A DNA stretch of 6,718 bases from JAQIBY01 sp046546095 (lineage in GTDB: Bacteria; Bacteroidota; Bacteroidia; Bacteroidales; ML635J-15), in assembly GCA_046546095.1 (NCBI GenBank), contig JBKGYK010000105.1:1-6718 (forward strand). Direction: 5' to 3'. Positions 1 through 4,194 of this stretch are shown here, in pieces. The notes beneath the pieces were generated by a model that ran no database searches, had not been told where the DNA came from, and saw nothing but the letters and a program-made list of their open reading frames with translations. Positions within the stretch are counted from its first letter, which is position 1. Each line of letters opens with the position of its first letter. A program made the position numbers and the translations under genes.

Positions 1-385
1 AACTCATTTATCAACCCACATTTACCGCGCAATATTTCCCGATGCGGCTGCATATGTGTGGTTTTCTCGTTCTATAGTTATTTTGTTACTGTTTTTCATT
101 TTGTTTGGGTTGGCCGCTTGCTTGCGTGGCCATGCCTGGTTTATTTGTTCCCCTCCTGCACTTTCATGCATTTGCTCTGTAAATTTGCGGATTAAATGTT
201 GAAAAAGCAAAGAATTTCTAAACAAAGCCATGTGTTTTTTGCGGTAGCGTCACAAGTTTGCTGTGGATTGTCGTATTTGCACTCTTGTCAGTAAGGAAGT
301 GAAACAGGTGTTGCCCCTGAGTTCTCAGCCATGCTTGCAGGTCCGGGCTAGAAAAGGAATAAATCAAAAGTGAAAATTACAGGTA
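1..385. other. 385-base stretch with no supported gene
   Basis: This stretch lies downstream of the minus-strand operon. I see no tRNA, rRNA, riboswitch or CRISPR signature. A 69-codon open frame on the minus strand (22-231) has no visible ribosome site, promoter or recognisable motif, and its composition is not protein-like. There is a weak inverted repeat, TGGCCGC at 111-117 against GC..GGCCA at 124-132, with a two-base bulge and no T-run after it on either strand, so I do not call it a terminator. A short CTGA/TCAG hairpin lies at about 327-340. The operon's 3' end must fall here or beyond, but no convincing rho-independent terminator is visible. Confidence 0.6.
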
Positions 386-1765
386 TCACAATTCTTTGTT
401 TCCATAAAAATCCAGAATGTAATCCAAATGCTCAATGATGCTGGTGTGCAGTGATTTGATTTTATGAAATACTTTTTTGTTCGTTTTCTTTAAACGGTAT
501 AGTAAAAAGTCGCGACGCACGAGAGCCAGCCATTCTACATACAACTGGGCCAACATTCCTGTAATTGCTATGGACAGCAAATAAGCCAGTGCAAGAAGCA
601 GGCTGTCGCTGACGGCCCAAAAGACGGCTGTCTGCGCCAAATAAATCAACGGCAGGGCAAAAAGTGCCCAGACAAACTTAACAGAGGAGTGGAATTGCTT
701 GTCTTTTATTAACAAAACCAGGGATTTGGGGATAACATATGGCAGTAGATTGTTAATAAAACCGTACAAAAAAACCGGCGAAAAAACCAGCAACAAGAAG
801 GCATTCCACAGCAGCCTGAAAATATTGATTTTTTCTTTGCCTATGGATTGATCTGAAAGCTTATATTTATCCCGCATGTGTTTGTACCTGTCCATTTTAT
901 TCCGGAGATTCTCCATCTTGGTTGGATAATCTTCGGCATAGCGGTCAAGCAAACGGATGGTCATGCGGTCGGCAATAAACTTGTTCTCCTGTGTTAGTTT
1001 TCCCAGTTGCAGACGTTTCACCATCTTTTTTACATACAGGGTCCGCAAGGATTCATACATGTCATAAAAATCCAGTTTGCGGATATTGATTACCAGGGGT
1101 TCCATGGCTGCCTTCATATCATTCCTCAGGTGCAGCATGGCCTGATTTTCGCTTTCTCTGTATTCTGCAATATAATCTGAAACCTCTATGGGTTTTCCAT
1201 ACCTGATGTGAAGAATGCTTCTGAAGGTATTGTATTTGCTGTAGTATATGCCTACCGGCAAAATTTTCACCCCAAGTTCAAAATTGTTTCTTTCTTCAGC
1301 CTGAAAAGCTATCCTGGGAATCCCTTTTTTAAATCCCAGCAAATGACGCTTATTGCTGTGTTTGGCTTCGGGAAACAAACCAATGGGGCGTCCTTTTTCC
1401 AATACCTGAATCACGGCATCAAAACTGTCATCATTGTGTTTTAAATTTTCTTTTCCATCCCTGATTCTGTATACAGGAAGGATTTTTAGCCAGCGGAAAA
1501 AAGCCGGCAGCAAGGGAATGTGGAAAATGTCAGCACGCGCCATGAATACAACCTGTTGTCTGGCTGTAAAAATAATGGCAAGTGGATCCATCAATGCATT
1601 CTGATGGTTGGGTGCATAAATAACCGGCCCGGTTGTGGGAATGTTTTCCTTGCCCTCCACAACAATTTTCCGGTAAAACAGAAAATGCATCAGGTCAACA
1701 AAAACACTGGCAATCCGGTACGACCAGGAATACTTGGTGATATGTCTGATTGTTCTACGCTTCAT
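386..1765 (-). CDS. PlsC-like lysophospholipid/glycerol-3-phosphate acyltransferase with C-terminal membrane segments
   Basis: Predicted membrane enzyme of the lysophospholipid acyltransferase (PlsC) superfamily, which moves a fatty acyl group from acyl-CoA or acyl-ACP to glycerol-3-phosphate, a lysophospholipid or a similar acceptor. In the 459-residue form chosen here, block I is NHQNALMD (H54, D60), block II is LPVYRIR (about 96-102), block III is FPEAKHS (131-137) followed by a basic stretch, and block IV is ILPVGI (168-173). The spacing in block I is H-X5-D rather than the usual H-X4-D; I recall the same spacing in yeast Gat1/Gat2-type enzymes and in Bacteroidota relatives. Residues 180-310 look helical and charged. 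Three hydrophobic segments follow at about 317-340, 363-386 and 387-410, so the protein is much longer than a minimal PlsC of about 240 residues. The ATG at 1765 overlaps the end of the upstream transporter gene by 11 bases, which implies translational coupling. A start at 1798 is possible but would overlap by 44 bases. The exact acceptor cannot be read from sequence. Confidence 0.85.
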   Translation of the reverse strand: MKRRTIRHITKYSWSYRIASVFVDLMHFLFYRKIVVEGKENIPTTGPVIYAPNHQNALMDPLAIIFTARQQVVFMARADIFHIPLLPAFFRWLKILPVYRIRDGKENLKHNDDSFDAVIQVLEKGRPIGLFPEAKHSNKRHLLGFKKGIPRIAFQAEERNNFELGVKILPVGIYYSKYNTFRSILHIRYGKPIEVSDYIAEYRESENQAMLHLRNDMKAAMEPLVINIRKLDFYDMYESLRTLYVKKMVKRLQLGKLTQENKFIADRMTIRLLDRYAEDYPTKMENLRNKMDRYKHMRDKYKLSDQSIGKEKINIFRLLWNAFLLLVFSPVFLYGFINNLLPYVIPKSLVLLIKDKQFHSSVKFVWALFALPLIYLAQTAVFWAVSDSLLLALAYLLSIAITGMLAQLYVEWLALVRRDFLLYRLKKTNKKVFHKIKSLHTSIIEHLDYILDFYGNKEL

Positions 1766-2702
1766 CAGAGTAGGCAAAACTACGCCATATTCTTGCAATT
1801 ACCAAACCGGCCAGAATATGCCATATTCCCCACCAGGCAGTGACAATGGACATGCCCCCGGTTTCCAGACTCTCAGGAAAAATGGCCGGATTGAAAATCA
1901 GCACCAGCCCCAGACCTGCGTTCTGTATCCCTGTCTCTATGGTAACCGTTCTGCGGTTACGCTTATTTAACCTTAGCAAACTTGCAAAGCTGTATCCGGT
2001 TGATAAGGCAATAAAATTGTGCAGGAAAACCAACAAAACAATCCATGCCATATAATTTAAAAAATGCTCAAAATTGTTGGCAAACATGATGATGACCATA
2101 CCCATGAAAAATACCAGCGAAATGTTTTGTACAGATTTGAATATTCTGGCGGTTGTTTTGGGGAATTTCCATGCAAACAGAATACCCAGTACGATGGGGA
2201 TGCCCAACAGCAAAACAACCGTCTTAAACATCTCTACAGGGTCTATCTCTATGGGTACCAGTAAAGGAGACTTGGCCGCAAACATGCTGCCGTAAAAGGC
2301 AAAATTCAGAGGTGTTATGAATATGGCACCTATGGTTGATATCGCTGTTAAACCTACAGATAATGCTGCATTGCCATTGGCGTAGGATGAAATAAAATTG
2401 GAGACATTGCCTCCGGGACAACTGGCAACCAGCAACATGCCCAAACCCACACCCGGTGTGATCAGCTTAAAAGCATTCAGAACCATCACAAGAGCAAAGG
2501 TGACAGCAGGCAGCAAAACAAATTGCGAAACCACACCAACAATCGTGGCTTTGGGTTTGATGACCAGTGCCTTGAAACTCTCCGGCGTAATCTTGAGGGC
2601 TACACCAAACATGATAAATGCAATGGCAATATTGAGAATCAGCAACCCGTCCTGACTGAAATTCAGGCGGGTTTCATCCATGAGCTTTAATGATTCATAC
2701 AT
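1755..2702 (-). CDS. BASS-family (bile acid:sodium symporter-like) transporter
   Basis: Predicted inner-membrane, sodium-coupled transporter of 315 residues, a normal length for the family, and almost entirely hydrophobic helices. The family hallmark CPGGNVSN lies at 95-102 and is followed by an LSVGLTAIST stretch (114-123), which in the family contributes sodium-site residues. A second signature, ETGIQN, lies at 256-261; its Glu and Gln correspond to the paired sodium-binding residues known from the Neisseria ASBT homologue (E260 and Q264 there). These residues appear intact, so sodium coupling is expected. The substrate is not predictable: characterised members carry bile acids, pyruvate, pantothenate and other organic anions. 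The start is the ATG at 2702, which has AAGGA seven bases upstream. A TTG 27 bases further out lies on top of the predicted promoter and is less likely. It is the first gene of an operon with the acyltransferase. Confidence 0.9.
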   Translation of the reverse strand: MYESLKLMDETRLNFSQDGLLILNIAIAFIMFGVALKITPESFKALVIKPKATIVGVVSQFVLLPAVTFALVMVLNAFKLITPGVGLGMLLVASCPGGNVSNFISSYANGNAALSVGLTAISTIGAIFITPLNFAFYGSMFAAKSPLLVPIEIDPVEMFKTVVLLLGIPIVLGILFAWKFPKTTARIFKSVQNISLVFFMGMVIIMFANNFEHFLNYMAWIVLLVFLHNFIALSTGYSFASLLRLNKRNRRTVTIETGIQNAGLGLVLIFNPAIFPESLETGGMSIVTAWWGIWHILAGLVIARIWRSFAYSDEA

Positions 2703-2709
2703 AGAGAAT

Positions 2710-2714
2710 TCCTT
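2710..2714 (-). promoter_or_regulatory. Ribosome binding site (AAGGA) of the BASS transporter
   Basis: On the minus strand AAGGA is followed by seven bases and then the ATG at 2702. It is the only well-placed Shine-Dalgarno-like site I find in the window, and it decides the start of the transporter in favour of 2702 over the TTG at 2729. Confidence 0.6.
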
Positions 2715-2726
2715 AAAATGAAAAAC

Positions 2727-2734
2727 CAAAACTA
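2727..2734 (-). promoter_or_regulatory. Bacteroidota-type -7 element for the transporter/acyltransferase operon
   Basis: Read on the minus strand this is TAGTTTTG, a full match to TAnnTTTG. Transcription would start near 2719-2723, giving a leader of about 17-21 bases before the ATG at 2702. The upstream half is poor: the nearest TTTG-like word is ATTG (2752-2755), with a 17-base gap where about 19-21 is usual. The call therefore rests mainly on the -7 match and its position. Confidence 0.5.
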
Positions 2735-2845
2735 AACATTTTTTTCTTTTTCAATGCCCAATATCTTAATAATAGAAAACAGATGATGATTATGTGTCAG
2801 GTTTTCATAAAGTTATACTTGCTGTATCCGAAAAACAATTCGGTT

Positions 2846-2877
2846 GTTGTGATTTGTAAAGCAGTTTCGTAATTTTG
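2846..2877 (+). promoter_or_regulatory. Bacteroidota-type promoter for the tandem barrel-protein genes
   Basis: A full TAnnTTTG match (TAATTTTG, 2870-2877) sits 20 bases after GTTG (2846-2849), which matches three of the four bases of the TTTG upstream element. The expected start of transcription is near 2881-2885, leaving a leader of only about 16-20 bases before the ATG at 2901. This is similar to the short leader predicted for the divergent operon. Confidence 0.55.
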
Positions 2878-2900
2878 ACTGACATTAAAAATTCGTAATT

Positions 2901-3377
2901 ATGAGAAAAATATTGTTGATTTTCATTGCCACTTTATTTGCGTTTTCTGCAGCCAGGGCGCAGTATGACAAGGCAGTAGGCTTGCGCGGTGGACTTTCCC
3001 AGGGAATAACCTTCAAGTATCTGACAAATGAATCCTCAGGATTCGAATTTATCGGTAGTACACGGTATGAGGGAGTCAATCTCACAGTTTTGTTTGAAAA
3101 CCACAACCCCCTGGGGGGCGTAGAAAACTTGTATTACTATTATGGATTTGGCGGACATTTGGGCTGGTGGGATGTGGAAAACACCAACTGGGAACGGGAA
3201 GAATACGAAACCGGCAATACTGTGATAATTGGCGGCGATGTCATATTAGGCATTGAGTACGTCTTTGATGAAATTCCCTTAAGCCTGAGTATTGACTGGA
3301 AACCGGCTTTTAATTTTATCGGACATAAAAATTTCTGGGGCGACAATGGTGCCTTGTCGGTGCGATATACGTTTTAA
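2901..3377 (+). CDS. Small secreted protein, predicted outer-membrane beta-barrel (first of a tandem pair)
   Basis: The 158-residue precursor has a clear signal peptide (basic MRK, hydrophobic 4-16, ARA before Q21), leaving a mature protein of about 138 residues. That is close to the size of eight-stranded barrels such as OmpX. The mature part is rich in Gly and aromatic residues in alternating patterns, and it ends SVRYTF with a terminal Phe, typical of outer-membrane barrel proteins that use the assembly machinery. Conserved blocks shared with the next gene are GLRGGL (27-32), VENLYYYYGFGGH (about 74-86), DEIP and KPAFNFIG, and GDNGA near the end. I recall similar uncharacterised proteins across Bacteroidota, but no function is known to me. 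It has its own promoter-like site 24 bases upstream. There is no clear terminator before the second gene, so the two may be co-transcribed. Confidence 0.8.
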   Translation: MRKILLIFIATLFAFSAARAQYDKAVGLRGGLSQGITFKYLTNESSGFEFIGSTRYEGVNLTVLFENHNPLGGVENLYYYYGFGGHLGWWDVENTNWEREEYETGNTVIIGGDVILGIEYVFDEIPLSLSIDWKPAFNFIGHKNFWGDNGALSVRYTF

Positions 3378-3464
3378 CAACCAGATTGAAGAATACTTTG
3401 CTTATTTTTTAAAACATTTTGAAATCACTGCTTGTTACTGGATTAAACACAAAAAGCAAAAGTT

Positions 3465-3932
3465 ATGAGAAAATTATTATTGATCAGTTTAATAGTCTTA
3501 CTTGGTTCCCTGGCAGCCAAAGCACAGTACAGCAGTGCTCTAGGTCTTCGAGGAGGCTTGTATTACGGTGTGACATACAAAAAAGCAGCCGGTGATAATC
3601 ATCTTGAATTTATTGGTGCTACCCGTTGGGGTGGATTTAATTTTACCGCCCTCTGGGAAAAAAATAATGCCATCGGTGAAGTTGAAAACCTCTACTGGTA
3701 TTATGGCTTTGGTGGGCATGTCGGAATTTGGGATAGAGAAAGATCTGTTTGGTTTGATGAGCCCGGTGATGATGCTGTGGTTGTCGGTGTAGATGGTATT
3801 ATTGGTCTGGAATATGCCTTTGATGAAATACCCTTTTGCATCAGCATAGACTACAAGCCGGCTTTTAATTTTATCGGATATAGCGGATTTCTTGGTGATA
3901 ACGGAGCATTCTCGGTTAGATATACCTTCTGA
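3465..3932 (+). CDS. Small secreted protein, predicted outer-membrane beta-barrel (second of a tandem pair)
   Basis: The 155-residue precursor is a paralogue of the protein encoded just upstream; a hand alignment gives roughly 55% identity over its whole length with only two short gaps. The signal peptide ends AKA before Q21, and the mature part is about 135 residues. Shared features are GLRGGL, EFIG.TR, VENLY.YYGFGGH, DEIP, KPAFNFIG and the terminal GDNGA.SVRYTF. The differences cluster at about residues 40-48 and 92-108, as expected if those are surface loops. The 87-base gap to the upstream gene contains no full TAnnTTTG element, so this gene probably depends on the upstream promoter. A terminator-like hairpin follows about 20 bases after the stop. 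Function unknown. Confidence 0.8.
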   Translation: MRKLLLISLIVLLGSLAAKAQYSSALGLRGGLYYGVTYKKAAGDNHLEFIGATRWGGFNFTALWEKNNAIGEVENLYWYYGFGGHVGIWDRERSVWFDEPGDDAVVVGVDGIIGLEYAFDEIPFCISIDYKPAFNFIGYSGFLGDNGAFSVRYTF

Positions 3933-3952
3933 TACTGTGGGAAAAAATATAT

Positions 3953-3980
3953 AGCCAGATGATATCATCATCCGGCTTTC
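3953..3980 (+). terminator. Terminator-like hairpin after the tandem barrel genes
   Basis: AGCCAGATGAT (3953-3963) pairs with ATCATCCGGCT (3967-3977): 10 of 11 positions match (one A/C mismatch) around a three-base loop. Only TTT follows on the plus strand, so it is a modest terminator in that direction. Read the other way, the hairpin is followed by ATATATTTTTTC, a better T-run, so it may work in both directions. It separates the barrel genes from the riboswitch promoter. Confidence 0.6.
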
Positions 3981-4010
3981 CGGCATGAACGAAATTATTT
4001 TCATGAACAA

Positions 4011-4043
4011 TTTGCAAATCAAACGGTTTTTACATTAACTTTG
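4011..4043 (+). promoter_or_regulatory. Bacteroidota-type promoter for the riboswitch and receptor gene
   Basis: TTTG (4011-4014), a 21-base gap, then TAACTTTG (4036-4043): full matches to both halves of the Bacteroidota housekeeping promoter with correct spacing. It is the best promoter in the window. The expected start of transcription is about 4046-4051, so the RNA begins almost exactly at the 5' side of aptamer stem P1. Confidence 0.75.
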
Positions 4044-4048
4044 CATTA

Positions 4049-4125
4049 TCTTTAATGGGGTGCCTTAGTGGCTGAGATCATACCCTTTGAACCTGATCCG
4101 GGTAATACCGGCGAAGGGAAAAGAG
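4049..4125 (+). promoter_or_regulatory. TPP (thiamine pyrophosphate) riboswitch aptamer
   Basis: The conserved core of the THI element is present in order. GGGT (4058-4061) pairs with ACCC (4082-4085) as stem P2. A minimal P3 is formed by GCC (4062-4064) and GGC (4070-4072). CTGAGA (4072-4077) is the pyrimidine-binding signature. CCTGAT (4092-4097) opens the second arm, CCGG (4098-4101) pairs with CCGG (4108-4111) as P5, and CGAAGGGA (4112-4119) closes the pyrophosphate-sensing side. P1 is weak: CTTT (4050-4053) against AAAG (4120-4123). The core bases that contact thiamine pyrophosphate in known structures look intact. In bacteria these elements normally lower expression when thiamine pyrophosphate is plentiful, here acting on the outer-membrane receptor downstream. 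Confidence 0.95.
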
Positions 4126-4194
4126 TTTTTATTTATCTCACAATCTTAAGTCATTACCCATTAAGGAATATTTGTTAACTAAAAATATTTCTTT
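4126..4194 (+). promoter_or_regulatory. Predicted expression platform of the TPP riboswitch
   Basis: This leader offers two competing 11-base-pair helices. CCCATTAAGGA (4157-4167) can pair with TCTTTAATGGG (4049-4059), which includes one G-U pair and uses the bases of P1 and half of P2. Alternatively AAGGAATATTT (4163-4173) can pair with AAATATTTCTT (4183-4193), also with one G-U pair, across a nine-base loop; this hairpin ends two bases before the ATG. The two share 4163-4167 and cannot coexist. The TTTTT at 4126-4130 has no stable GC-rich stem apart from the aptamer, so a terminator mechanism is less likely than control of translation. The helices are read directly from the sequence; the switching model is inference. 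Confidence 0.6.

Larger units (their letters stand above)
2901..3932 (+). repeat. Tandem gene duplication
   Basis: The two adjacent genes are full-length copies in the same orientation, starting 564 bases apart. Most of the DNA has diverged, but one 21-base stretch is identical in both (3303-3323 and 3858-3878), covering the codons for PAFNFIG. This is an old duplication under protein-level constraint, possibly with local gene conversion. Confidence 0.8.

Noticed and set aside
22..231. 69-codon minus-strand open frame in the gene-free left end
   Set aside because: It has no ribosome site, no promoter match and no recognisable motif, and its composition is that of translated non-coding DNA. 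It cannot be excluded as a small gene but is not supported.
1766..1798. Longer acyltransferase start at 1798
   Set aside because: It would add 11 residues before the conserved-looking MKRR start and overlap the transporter by 44 bases. The ATG at 1765 gives a typical short overlap.
2703..2729. TTG start of the transporter at 2729
   Set aside because: The TTG overlaps the predicted -7 promoter element, and the ATG at 2702 has a well-spaced AAGGA.
3540..4022. 160-codon minus-strand frame across the second barrel gene and the terminator
   Set aside because: It is antisense to a clear secreted-protein gene with a paralogue, crosses a terminator hairpin and has no family features.
4112..4130. 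Intrinsic terminator formed by the run of T after the aptamer
   Set aside because: The only stem next to the T-run is the aptamer itself or weak AU pairing. There is no separate GC-rich hairpin.
4163..4167. AAGGA as the Shine-Dalgarno of the receptor gene
   Set aside because: It ends 27 bases before the ATG, far outside the usual 5-10 base spacing. It is better explained as the shared switching segment of the leader.
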